Shown here piece by piece: positions 14,689 to 23,424 of a stretch of DNA of 55,337 nt; positions within the stretch are counted from its first letter, which is position 1; the number at the start of each line of letters is the position of its first letter. The notes beneath the pieces are model-generated. The model made no database searches and was not told where the DNA came from. It saw nothing but the letters and a program-made list of their open reading frames with translations. Made by a program: the position numbers and the translations under genes. Source of the stretch: Rhodospirillales bacterium (lineage in GTDB: Bacteria > Pseudomonadota > Alphaproteobacteria > Acetobacterales > Acetobacteraceae); the NCBI GenBank assembly GCA_025359905.1, contig JANYDF010000023.1, positions 1-55,337 of the forward strand, written 5' to 3'.

Positions 14689-17468
14689 ATGTCAAAACCG
14701 CCGAACCGCGACGTCATCATGCGCGCCTATCGCGCGCTTTGCTCGCCGCTGGTCGATGACGAGTTGTTTCGCGTCGCCTTGGGCAGCGGGCGCGGCGATA
14801 TCGGCAGCGTCGGCCGGTATATGCAGTTGCCACTGGTGCGGCGGCCGGTGCTGTCGGTGTATTTCGACCGCGAGTACTACCTCGCCACCAACCCGGACGT
14901 GCTGCAATCCGGCGACGATCCGCTGGTGCATTTCATCGACCAGGGTCTGAAGGCGATGCGCTCGCCGCATCCGCTGATCGACCTGCCGTACATCGCCGGC
15001 CAGGATTCACAAATTCTGGGCAACCCGCCGTCGATGTCGGCACTGCTCGATCTGCTGGACTACGACTTGATGGCCAGCAGCCCGTATTTCGATCTGACGT
15101 GGTACGCCGAGCAACTCGGCGGCCAGGCGCCGGAAAGCGCGATGCTGCGGCATTTCTTGACCGAGGGTCTGGAAGCGGGCGTCAAGCCGAACGCTTGGCT
15201 CGATCCGGCGTGGTATGCGGCGCAGTATGACGATGCGCCGAGGGCGCCCTATGCGGCGCTGCGGCACTTTGTGGTGGTCGGCGACCCCGAAGCGCGGGCT
15301 GCGGGACCGGCCTTCGACGGCCAGTTGTATCGCCGCCGCTACACCGATGTGGCTGATTCCGGTTTTCCGCCGCTGCGGCATTACCTCGGCAACGGACGGG
15401 CCGAAGGCCGCCAGCTACCCAGCGAGCAGCGCCGCAAAGTTCCGGTTAGCGTGGCCATGCCCGGCAGCAACGTGCCGCTTGGCGAGCCGCTCGCCACCGA
15501 CGCCGCCAGCCTGTTCGACGCCGATGCAGCCGTGCGGCTGCTGCTGGAAAAAGCGCAGCAGGTCCGCAAGGATGCGGTGCGGGTCAGCCGCCCAGCGGTT
15601 GCGGTCGCGAACGCGCCGGCCGATGACCTGCTGTGCATCGAACTGCCGAAGGCTGCTGCGCCACGGCTGTCGATCTTGATCCCGGCGTACAACGAACTCG
15701 ACCACACAGTGGCCTGTTTGATGGCCATCTCCGAAGCGCCGCCTGCCGTGGCGTTCGAAGTGGTGCTGGCCGACGATTGTTCGACCGATCCGGACGTCGC
15801 GCGCCTGGCGAACGTCGCCAACTTGATCTATGTGCGCCAGCCGCAAAATCTCGGGTTTCTGAACAACTGCAACGCTGCATTCGCGCAGTGCCGGGGCGAA
15901 TACGTGTTGTTGCTGAACAACGACGCCCAACCGCTCCCCGGCGCTATCGACCGGCTGGTGGCGGCGCTGGACGCCGACGCCAGCATCGCCGCCGCTGGGC
16001 CGAAGCTGCTGTACCCCGAAGGCCGCTTGCAGGAAGCCGGCTGTCACATTCACGTCAACGGCGAAAGCGAAATGGTCGGCCTGTTTGCTGACCCGAACGA
16101 AGGCGGCTATTGCCGCGACCGGGACGTCACCTATTGCTCGGGCGCGGCCTTGCTGGTGCGCCGGTCCTGCGTCGGGCCGCAATTGTTCGACCCATCCTAT
16201 GCGCCTGCCTATTGCGAGGACGCCGACCTGTGCTTGCGGCTGATCGCCGCTGGGCATCGGGTGCGCTACGTGCACGCGGCGCATGTGCTGCACTACTTGA
16301 GCGTTTCGACCAACCGGCAATCCATGGCGCGCAAGCTGCGCGTGATCACCCGCAATCAGGCCAAACTGGCCGGGCGTTGGGCCGATTTGCTCGGGCAATT
16401 GAACACGGTGCGGCCGATTGCGTTCTATCTGCCGCAATTCCACACCACGCCGGAAAACGATCTGTGGTGGGGCAGCGGCTTCACCGAGTGACCAACGTGG
16501 TGAAGACCCGGCCGAGCTATGACGGCCACTATCAGCCGCATCTGCCCACCGATCTGGGCTTCTACGATCTGCGCACCACCGACGCGCTGACCAAGCAGGC
16601 GGAGTTGGCGCAGCGCTACGGCATCGAGGGCTTCTGCGTTTACTACTACAACTTCGGCAGCCGCCGGGTGTTGAGCGCGCCGCTCGATGTGGTGCGGGCC
16701 AACCCGCAGATTCCGTTCAATTACTGCCTGTGCTGGGCCAACGAGAATTGGACCAAGCATTGGGACGGCGGCACCCGCTCGGTGTTGCTGGAGCAAAGCT
16801 ACGACGACGCCACGCTGAGCAGCATCATCGCCGATGCCGCGCAACACGCCGCCGACCCGCGCTATCTGCGCGTTGACGGCAAGCCGATGTTCCTGGTGTA
16901 CCGCCCGCTGCTGCTGCCGGACGCCCCGGCGTTCGCCGCCGCCTGCCGCGCGGCCTTCGCGGCGGCAGGCTTCGCTGGCGTGCATTTGGTATACGTCGAG
17001 AGCATGGAAGCGGTGGACGAAGGCGTGCGCCCGGCCGATCTGGGCTTCGATGCCTGCGTGGAATTTCCGCCGCATGGCCGCGCGATTGCCGCCGAGACGA
17101 CGGCGGACATCGTCAAGGAAGGCTGGCACGGCTACCGCTACGACTATCCGCAGACGGTGCGCGCCTTCTGCAGGCGCGACACGGTGCCATATGTGCGCTA
17201 CCCGGCGGTGTTCCCGAGTTGGGACAACACGCCGCGCCAGCCGATGAAGGGCACCAGCTTCGACGGCGCCTCGCCGGAAGCATTCCGCGTCTATGTCGAG
17301 GAAAAGCTCGATGAGGCCCGCCGTTTCCTGATGGGCGGCGAGCGGATGCTGTTCATCAACGCCTGGAACGAGTGGGCGGAGGGCGCGCATCTGGAGCCGG
17401 ATACCGGCTACGGCCATCGCTGGCTGGAGGCGCTGCGCGACGCCATGACCGCGAAACGGTGGGCCTGA
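14689..17468 (+). pseudogene. GT2-WbsX fusion glycosyltransferase split by a one-base frameshift
   Basis: Frame one (14689-16491) encodes 600 residues. Four repeats occur at about 58-92, 132-167, 170-204 and 208-242. A GT2 domain occupies about 327-530 (LSILIPAYNELDH, ADDCSTD, LLNNDAQPLPG, EDADLCLRL), and then the start of a WbsX-type domain, IAFYLPQFHTTPENDLWWGSGFTE, where TGA at 16489-16491 stops it. The next frame resumes at once with TNVVKTRPSYDGHYQPHLP and ends at 17468. Family members read GFTEW-TNV, so one G of the Trp codon is missing at 16489-16490. Restored length would be 926 residues. The C-terminal half retains WANENWTKHWDGG and FINAWNEWAEGAHLEPD. Either a true mutation, a programmed slip or a sequencing error. 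Confidence 0.88.
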
Positions 17469-18685
17469 TGGCGCTGCTCGACGACGTGCCGGTCACCATC
17501 ATCGGCCATCCGTTCGCCCCCATCGGCATGGGCGAGCAGCTGCGCAGCCATGTTTCGGCCTGTGCGGCGGTGCATGTCGCGCCAGGGGTGTTCGACATTT
17601 TCCGTTACGCGCAGCGCACCGATAACGCGCATTTCGCGCTGATCGATGCGCGCGAGGTGGCCAAAGTGCCGCCCGGCATTCGGGTATTTCACGTCAACGG
17701 CGACGAAGTCGACAACGTGATCGCGGCGTTCGAGGCGCGCGGCAACGTGTTTGCCGACGGCTACAATATTATCGTGCCAGCCTGGGAACTGCCGGCCTAC
17801 CCGAAGCCGTGGGTGGAAAAATTAGCCAAATTCGATGAGGTGTGGGCGATTTCCCGCTTCGTGCAGGACAGCCTGGCAGCCTCTGGCGTGGCCAGCCATG
17901 TCATCGGCCAGTCGATTGAGACCGATCCGGGGCCGCTGCTGCCGCGCCGGGCGTTCGGCATCCGCGAATCATCGTTCGTGCTGCTGCATTTCTTCGACGT
18001 ATCGTCGTACGCCTCGCGCAAGAACCCGCAGGCGGTGCTCGACGTGTTCGACATGCTGCGCGAGGCCGAGCCGTTCCGCGATCTTCAACTGGTGCTGAAG
18101 GTCAAGAACATCGAGCGCGGCGCCGAGGATGCGGCGCAGGAGTTCCGCAATGTGCCGGGCATCAAAGTGCTCGACACGCCGCTGGACAGCGTGGGCGTGC
18201 GCAGCTTGATCAATGCGTGCGACTGCTTTGTGTCGCTGCACCGTTCGGAAGGCTTCGGGCGCGGACTGGGCGAGGCGATGGCGCTGGGCAAGCTGGCGCT
18301 CGGCACCGGCTGGTCCGGCAATGTCGACTTCATGACCGAGGCAAACTCGCTGGTGGTGCGCCACAAGCTGACGCCGGTGGAAGCGGATAGCTACCCGCAT
18401 TGGCAGGGCCAAAGCTGGGCCGAGCCGGATGTGCAGCACGCGGCCAGTCTGCTGGCGCCGGTGCTGCGCGACCCGTCGCGCGGCGCTGCGATGCGGCGGC
18501 GGGCGCAAACCGAGGCGTTGCTGAGCCAAGGCCATCGCGCAGTTGGCCTGCGCATCCTGGCGCGGCTGGAAGATATCGCCGCGCACAGCGTGCAGTTCGG
18601 CACGCCCGCAGACATCCCAATGACCGCAGCTTCGCCCGTCGCCAAACCGGCCGCCCGCCGCCGGGGCAAAGTGGCGGGCGCTTAG
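17468..18685 (+). CDS. GT4-type glycosyltransferase
   Basis: 405 residues from the ATG at 17468, which overlaps the previous stop as TGATG. The N-terminal half (VTIIGHPFAPIGMGEQLRSHVSA) is a GT-B acceptor domain, and EVWAISRFVQDSLAASGV is a common linker. The C-terminal half has LLHFFDVSSYASRKNPQAVLDVFD and the donor-binding E-x7-E motif, HRSEGFGRGLGEAMALGKLALGTGWSGN, typical of GT4 transferases. The extreme C-terminus is a basic, disordered tail (KPAARRRGKVAGA). It likely adds a sugar to the same surface glycan as the upstream GT2-WbsX protein. Tight coupling to a frameshifted upstream gene may lower its expression. Confidence 0.87.
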   Translation: MALLDDVPVTIIGHPFAPIGMGEQLRSHVSACAAVHVAPGVFDIFRYAQRTDNAHFALIDAREVAKVPPGIRVFHVNGDEVDNVIAAFEARGNVFADGYNIIVPAWELPAYPKPWVEKLAKFDEVWAISRFVQDSLAASGVASHVIGQSIETDPGPLLPRRAFGIRESSFVLLHFFDVSSYASRKNPQAVLDVFDMLREAEPFRDLQLVLKVKNIERGAEDAAQEFRNVPGIKVLDTPLDSVGVRSLINACDCFVSLHRSEGFGRGLGEAMALGKLALGTGWSGNVDFMTEANSLVVRHKLTPVEADSYPHWQGQSWAEPDVQHAASLLAPVLRDPSRGAAMRRRAQTEALLSQGHRAVGLRILARLEDIAAHSVQFGTPADIPMTAASPVAKPAARRRGKVAGA

Positions 18686-18688
18686 CGC

Positions 18689-19252
18689 TTACCAGTAGCG
18701 GCGGTGGTAGCCGCCCCAGCCGAAGCCGAAGCCAATGGTGGGCGGATAGGCGTAAACCGGTTCCGGATAGGCGTACGAATACGGGACATAGCCAACCGGC
18801 GCCTGCTGCACCGGCGGCACCGAGTTGCCCGCCGCCGCCATGCACTGCGCGTACGTGATGTCGTAACTGCGCTGCAGGCTACCTTGCGACATGGCAGAAC
18901 TGTTCGCCGCCGAAGAACCGCCGACCAGCAATCCGGCCCCGGCGCCAATCGCAGCACCCGCGCCCATTTGCCCTGAAGCGGAACCGAGCAGCGCACCGGC
19001 CGCGGCACCGAGCGCCGTCGCCGCGACCGCTGCTCCAGCCGAATTGCGCTCGCCCGCTTCCGCCGCCGCTTGGCCGCCGCCGATGGATTGCCAAGCCGTC
19101 TGACGGCAGCGCGAATCCTCGGCCTGGAATTGCTCGAACGACTTGCCGCTGGCTGGCATCGCAGCAAAACTCGGCCCTTGCGGGGGCTGCACGGCGCAGG
19201 CGCCCAGTCCGAGCAACCCGGTTAGCGCCAAGCCAGTTGCAATGACGCGCAT
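18689..19252 (-). CDS. Glycine-zipper outer-membrane-type lipoprotein
   Basis: 187 residues from the ATG at 19252, with GGAGG about eight bases upstream. A lipoprotein signal ends in LLGLGAC, giving a lipid-modified Cys near residue 19. Residues about 70-120 are a glycine zipper (AVAATALGAAAGALLGSASGQMGAGAAIGAGAGLLVG), as in the SlyB/YMGG families. The C-terminus is rich in Tyr and Pro (YVPYSYAYPEPVYAYPP) and ends GFGFGWGGYHRRYW. Such proteins sit in the envelope, and their precise role is unknown. It converges with the GT4 gene three bases away and is not part of the glycan unit. Confidence 0.85.
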   Translation of the reverse strand: MRVIATGLALTGLLGLGACAVQPPQGPSFAAMPASGKSFEQFQAEDSRCRQTAWQSIGGGQAAAEAGERNSAGAAVAATALGAAAGALLGSASGQMGAGAAIGAGAGLLVGGSSAANSSAMSQGSLQRSYDITYAQCMAAAGNSVPPVQQAPVGYVPYSYAYPEPVYAYPPTIGFGFGWGGYHRRYW

Positions 19253-19453
19253 TTGAAATACCTCCACGCCTGAACGACGTATGTTCACAAACAAATGCAC
19301 GATGGGCATGGGCTGCAAGTGTTACCTGGATGACATTCCGGTCAACCTGCATTGCGGTGCACGCCGAAAGCAGTTCGATAGCGTGATATTCCGGCCGATT
19401 CCCGCTGAACCGGAATCCGGCTAACATCGCCGCTTCCGCCGGGAGGCTGCGTC

Positions 19454-20587
19454 ATGTCCGAGACCGTTACGCCATCGCTGGGGCGCGTGCGCCCGCCGTT
19501 CCGCGCCGATCACGTCGGCAGCCTGCTGCGGCCGGTGGAATTGCGCCAAGCCCGCGCGGCGCGGGCGGCGGGCGGGCTGAGCGCGGCGGCGCTGCGGGCG
19601 GTCGAAGATCGCTGCATCGCGAACGCCATCGCTGAGCAAAAGTCACTGGGGCTGCGCGCTGCGACGGACGGCGAGTATCGCCGCAGCTATTGGCATTTCG
19701 ATTTCCTCGCCGCGCTGGACGGGGTGGAAATGTACGTGCCGGAACAGAAGGTGCAGTTCCATGGCGCGACATTGCAACACGCGCTCAAGGTCACCGGCAA
19801 GATCGGCTGGAACCAGCCGGTGTTCGTCGATGACTATCGCTTCACCGCCGCCCACGCGCAAGGACTGGCGGTCAAGCAGACCATCCCCTCGCCGAGCGTG
19901 CTGCATTTTCGCGGCGGGCGGCGGGCCATCGACGCGCAGACCTATCCGGAGATGGCGCCGTTCTTTGCCGATCTGGGGCGGGCCTATCGTGGCGCGGTCG
20001 GCGCGTTTGCCGCAGCCGGTTGCCGCTATCTGCAACTCGACGAGGTCAATATCGCCTATTTGTGCGACCCGGAGCAGATCGAGGGGTTGAAGGCGCGCGG
20101 CGAGCATGTCGACGGGCTGATCGATGTGTATGCCGAGCTGATCAACACGGCGATTCGCGGACGGCCGGATGACATGGTGGTCAGCATCCATCTGTGCCGG
20201 GGCAATTTCCGCTCCACCTGGATCGCCCAGGGCGGCTACGAGCCGGTGGCCGAGGTGCTGTTCAACCGGATCGAGGCCGACGCGTATTTCATGGAATACG
20301 ACAGCGACCGCGCTGGCGGGTTCGAGCCGCTGCGCTTTGTGCCGCGCGGCAACAAGGTGGTGGTGCTGGGGCTGGTGACCAGCAAGACCGGCGCGCTGGA
20401 GAGCAAGGACGAGCTCAAGCGGCGGATCGACGCGGCGGCCAAGTACTTACCGCTGGAGCAACTGGCACTCAGCCCGCAATGCGGCTTCGCCAGCACCGAG
20501 GAAGGCAATCTGCTGACCGAGGCCGAGCAATGGGCCAAGCTGCGGCTGTGCGTTGAAGTGGCGCGCGAGGTGTGGGGCGGGGTGTGA
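19454..20587 (+). CDS. MetE-type (cobalamin-independent) methyltransferase, C-terminal-domain-only form
   Basis: 377 residues, ATG at 19454. The protein matches the stand-alone UROD/MetE-like catalytic domain (YxjG/YxjH-type). It starts PFRADHVGSLLRP, and contains TDGEYRRSYWHFDFL and YLQLDEVNIAYL. Likely zinc-ligand regions are SIHLCRGN (His and Cys), AYFMEYDSDRAGGFEPL (Glu) and LSPQCGFAST (Cys). It probably transfers a methyl group to a thiol such as homocysteine or a related substrate. The N-terminal folate-binding half of full MetE is absent, so the donor is uncertain. No riboswitch or MetR site is evident upstream. Confidence 0.85.
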   Translation: MSETVTPSLGRVRPPFRADHVGSLLRPVELRQARAARAAGGLSAAALRAVEDRCIANAIAEQKSLGLRAATDGEYRRSYWHFDFLAALDGVEMYVPEQKVQFHGATLQHALKVTGKIGWNQPVFVDDYRFTAAHAQGLAVKQTIPSPSVLHFRGGRRAIDAQTYPEMAPFFADLGRAYRGAVGAFAAAGCRYLQLDEVNIAYLCDPEQIEGLKARGEHVDGLIDVYAELINTAIRGRPDDMVVSIHLCRGNFRSTWIAQGGYEPVAEVLFNRIEADAYFMEYDSDRAGGFEPLRFVPRGNKVVVLGLVTSKTGALESKDELKRRIDAAAKYLPLEQLALSPQCGFASTEEGNLLTEAEQWAKLRLCVEVAREVWGGV

Positions 20588-20600
20588 AAGCCAAAGCGGA

Positions 20601-20768
20601 TCAATACAGCGCGTAGACCGCCGCCGCGACCACGGCGCAGGCCCAGCCAATCGCAGTTTCGATGCGCAGCAGCCGCTGGGACGGCTCCACCAATTGGCTT
20701 GCAACGACAAGGCGGCCGAGATGCGGAATGCGGCTGGTGCTGCCGGCCGGCGCAGGTATTGGGGTCAT
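20601..20768 (-). CDS. Small single-pass membrane protein
   Basis: An open frame of 55 residues from the ATG at 20768 (AGGA eight bases upstream) to a TGA at 20601. It starts MTPIPAPAGSTSRIPHL and ends with one hydrophobic helix, IGWACAVVAAAVYALY. The ordered layout of a soluble N-terminus, basic stretch (RLLRIET) and C-terminal helix, filling a gap that is otherwise empty, supports a real gene. No family is recognised. A C-tail-anchored topology is likely. The evidence is limited to composition and spacing. Confidence 0.5.
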   Translation of the reverse strand: MTPIPAPAGSTSRIPHLGRLVVASQLVEPSQRLLRIETAIGWACAVVAAAVYALY

Positions 20769-20878
20769 GGCCCGGTTCCTTCAGACGCTTGCCCATGCAA
20801 GCAGCGCCTGAATAGCGGGCCGGTTGTGCCGGCAAGGTGAAGCAGGTCACAGTTTCGGGCGGATTATCCGGCCAAAGG

Positions 20879-21580
20879 TCAGCCGATCCGCAGCAACCGC
20901 GGCCCGTGCAGCCGAAGCCACGTCATTGCGGCGTCGGTGTGCGGGGTCAGTTGCCCCACCAGGGCCCAAAAGCGCGGGCTGTGGTTCATGTGCACCAGAT
21001 GCGCCACCTCATGCGCGGTGACGTAGTCCTGCACGAATGGCGGCGCCATCACGAGGCGCCAGCTAAACGCCAGATTGCGATTGGCGGCGCACGAGCCCCA
21101 GCGGCTGCGGGTGTCTTTCACCGTAATGCGGCGCGGGGCCACGCCGGCTTGTTGCGCCTTGCGGGCGACCAGTGCGGTCAAGCTGCGGCGGGCTTCGTGG
21201 CGTAGGAAGTCGGCCAAGCGGCGCGGCAGAAAGCCAGGGTCTCCGGCCACGACGATCTCGTTGCCCTCGACCCACGCGGTCCCGCGCACACCGGGGCGGT
21301 GGCGGACCTTGTGGTCGGCGCCGTGCAGCGGGAGCACCGCACCGTCGGCGAAGGCAATCGCGCCTGGCAGGGCGGCAAGGCGTTCGGCGACCCAAGCGGC
21401 ATGGCTCATCAACAGCGCCACTCCGGCGGTGCGCCCGGCGCGCGGTGGCAAAGTGACCACCACCGAGCCGCCACGCGGGTCAATGCGCAAGCTAACCCGG
21501 CGCGCCCGGGCGCTGCGGCGCCACTCAATGAGAGCGGGGCCGCTCGGCAAGGTTAGCAATTCGGAATTGGCCCGTTCCAT
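20879..21580 (-). CDS. YgjP/SprT-like zinc metallopeptidase (DUF45, M48-type)
   Basis: 233 residues from the ATG at 21580; a TTG at 21616 is the alternative start. The N-terminal half is WRRSARARRVSLRIDPRGGSVVVTLPPRA, the usual DUF45 start. The zinc site is VTAHEVAHLVHMNHSPRFW (HExxH plus a later His/Glu helix). The conserved TVKDTRSRWGSCAANRNLAFSWRL precedes it. YgjP-like proteins are predicted metal-dependent hydrolases with unknown substrates. It is divergent from the metal ABC transporter; the shared 166-base region contains a Zur-like palindrome, so zinc-dependent control of this gene is possible but unproven. Confidence 0.88.
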   Translation of the reverse strand: MERANSELLTLPSGPALIEWRRSARARRVSLRIDPRGGSVVVTLPPRAGRTAGVALLMSHAAWVAERLAALPGAIAFADGAVLPLHGADHKVRHRPGVRGTAWVEGNEIVVAGDPGFLPRRLADFLRHEARRSLTALVARKAQQAGVAPRRITVKDTRSRWGSCAANRNLAFSWRLVMAPPFVQDYVTAHEVAHLVHMNHSPRFWALVGQLTPHTDAAMTWLRLHGPRLLRIG

Positions 21581-21687
21581 GGCGGGCAGCTTGGCGGTTT
21601 CGCCGCAGCGCGGCAATTGCTGCGTGCCGAATTTCGCCGCGCGTGCTGCTTTTTTGTGCGGCTTGCGTTGCTGGACCGCGAATTTGG

Positions 21688-21701
21688 TATGTTATAACAT
21701 A
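21688..21701. promoter_or_regulatory. Zur-like palindromic operator
   Basis: TATGTTATAACATA is a perfect 14-base palindrome in the region before a metal ABC transporter operon, 46 bases ahead of the first start. ATGTTAT/ATAACAT half-sites are those recognised by proteobacterial Zur, though the spacing here is more compact than the classical gammaproteobacterial box. It could act on both divergent genes. Confidence 0.65.
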
Positions 21702-21746
21702 TCGGCTTGCTGGTCCTCCGGTGTGGAAACTGGCGTGGAGACGGCG

Positions 21747-22625
21747 ATGTGGATCTTGGCGCTATGCCTCGCGATGCTGATCGGATGGGCTGCGCCGGTC
21801 GCGGCGCAGACGATTACGCCGCCGCTGAGCATCGTTGCGGCGGAAAATTTCTACGGCGACGTCGCGCGGCAAATCGCCGGCCCGGCTGCAATGGTCACCA
21901 GCATTCTGAGCAATCCCGACGACGACCCGCATATGTTCGAGGCGAGCGCCTCGGTGGCGCGGGCGCTGGCCAACGCGCGGATCGTTATCGCCAACGGCGC
22001 CGATTACGACCCTTGGATCGGCAAATTGCTCGATGCCAGCGCCCATGCTGGCCGCATCACCATCATCGCGGCCGCGCTGATCGGGCGCAAGCCGGGCGAC
22101 AATCCGCATGTCTGGTACGATCCAGCAACTCTGCCTGCCGTGGCCGAGGCGTTAGCGGGAAGCTTGTCTGCCGCCGACCCGGCCAACGCTGCCGGCTACA
22201 CGCGCCGTTTGCAAGCGTTCCGGGCTGCATTGGTGCCGGTCGGGGAAAAGATCGCGGCATTGCGGCAAGCATTCGCCGGCACAGCGGTCACCGCGACTGA
22301 GCCCGTATTCGGCTACATGGCAGCAGCGCTCGGGCTGGAAATGCGCAATGAGCGGTTTCAGCTTGCGGTGATGAACAACACCGAACCCGCCGCGTCCGAT
22401 ATCATGGCGTTCGAGCGCGATATCGTGCAGCACCGGGTCAAGCTGTTGTTCTACAATAGCCAAGCCAGCGACCAGTCAGCGAAGCGGCTGATGCAGATGG
22501 CAATGCAAGCCGGAATTCCTGTGCTTGGCATCAACGAAACCGCGCCCGCCGGAGTGCCGGTGCAGCAATGGCTGCTCGACACGCTGAACGCCACCGGGCA
22601 GGCGCTGTCCCGCCAGGGCTCCTGA
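21747..22625 (+). CDS. Zinc/manganese ABC transporter substrate-binding protein
   Basis: 292 residues from the ATG at 21747 (GGAGACGGCG upstream), with a signal peptide ending near AAPVAAQ. It is a cluster-9 metal-binding protein: VAAENFYGDVARQIAG, NPDDDPHMFEAS (first His ligand) and NPHVWYDPAT (second His). The third position, usually His in zinc-binding ZnuA, is Glu here (TATEPVFGYMAAALGL), and INETAPAG may provide the fourth. No His-rich loop is present. This ligand set resembles less-studied members whose metal is uncertain between Zn and Mn. The Zur-like palindrome upstream favours zinc. It is the first gene of a three-gene importer operon, with its stop overlapping the ATPase start. Confidence 0.88.
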   Translation: MWILALCLAMLIGWAAPVAAQTITPPLSIVAAENFYGDVARQIAGPAAMVTSILSNPDDDPHMFEASASVARALANARIVIANGADYDPWIGKLLDASAHAGRITIIAAALIGRKPGDNPHVWYDPATLPAVAEALAGSLSAADPANAAGYTRRLQAFRAALVPVGEKIAALRQAFAGTAVTATEPVFGYMAAALGLEMRNERFQLAVMNNTEPAASDIMAFERDIVQHRVKLLFYNSQASDQSAKRLMQMAMQAGIPVLGINETAPAGVPVQQWLLDTLNATGQALSRQGS

Positions 22626-23410
22626 TGCCAGTCACTCTCTCGGGCGTCACACTGACGCAAGGCGGCCGGACGATCTTGCAGGACGCCGGTTTCGCCATCC
22701 ACGATTGCGAATTCGTCGGCGTGCTGGGGCCGAACGGCGCCGGTAAGACGACGCTGATGCGGGCGATTTTGGGATTGCTGCGGCCGCAACGCGGCAGCAT
22801 CGCCGTGTTCGGCCGCCCGGCGGAGCGCGGCAATCCGGCGATCGGCTACATGCCGCAGGTGCGCAGTGCGCCGGCCGGGCTGCGGCTGCGCGGGTGGGAC
22901 GTGGTGGCCGGCGCTGCTTCGGGCTATCGCTTCGGACTACCGGGCATTTCGGCAGCCGACCGGCGCGAAGTGGCTTGGGCGCTCGATATCGTGGACGCCT
23001 CCGCATTGGCCGCGCGGCCGCTGGGTGAACTTTCCGGCGGCGAGCGGCAGCGGCTGTTGCTGGCGCAGGCGCTGCTCGGCCGCCCGCAATTGCTGTTGCT
23101 CGACGAACCGCTGGCCAGCCTGGACCCACGCCACCAGCACGGCGTGGTGGCGCTGGTGCGCGAACTGCAACAGCGGTTGAAGCTTGCCGTGTTGTTCAGC
23201 GCGCATGACTTGAACCCGGTGCTCGGGGCGCTCGACCGGGTGCTGTATCTCGGCGGCGGCCAAGCCGCGCTGGGCACCGTGGATGAGGTGGTGACGGGTC
23301 CAGTGCTGTCGCGGCTGTATGGCGCGGCGATCGACGTGGCGCGGGTGGATGGGCGGATTTTCGTCATGGCCGGGGCGCACACCGTCGGTTGCGCGCACGA
23401 GCATGGTTGA
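22625..23410 (+). CDS. Metal ABC transporter ATP-binding protein
   Basis: 261 residues from the ATG at 22625 in a TGATG overlap with the substrate-binding gene. The Walker A is GPNGAGKTT (about 35-43), the signature LSGGERQRLLLAQALL and the Walker B LLLLDEPLASLD, followed by the H-loop FSAHDLN. The order and length fit ZnuC/MntB-type ATPases. It energises metal import together with the adjoining permease. The C-terminus ends in a His/Cys pair (GCAHEHG), which could sense metal, although that is inference. Confidence 0.93.
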   Translation: MPVTLSGVTLTQGGRTILQDAGFAIHDCEFVGVLGPNGAGKTTLMRAILGLLRPQRGSIAVFGRPAERGNPAIGYMPQVRSAPAGLRLRGWDVVAGAASGYRFGLPGISAADRREVAWALDIVDASALAARPLGELSGGERQRLLLAQALLGRPQLLLLDEPLASLDPRHQHGVVALVRELQQRLKLAVLFSAHDLNPVLGALDRVLYLGGGQAALGTVDEVVTGPVLSRLYGAAIDVARVDGRIFVMAGAHTVGCAHEHG

Positions 23411-23424
23411 GCGGGGATAGCGGC

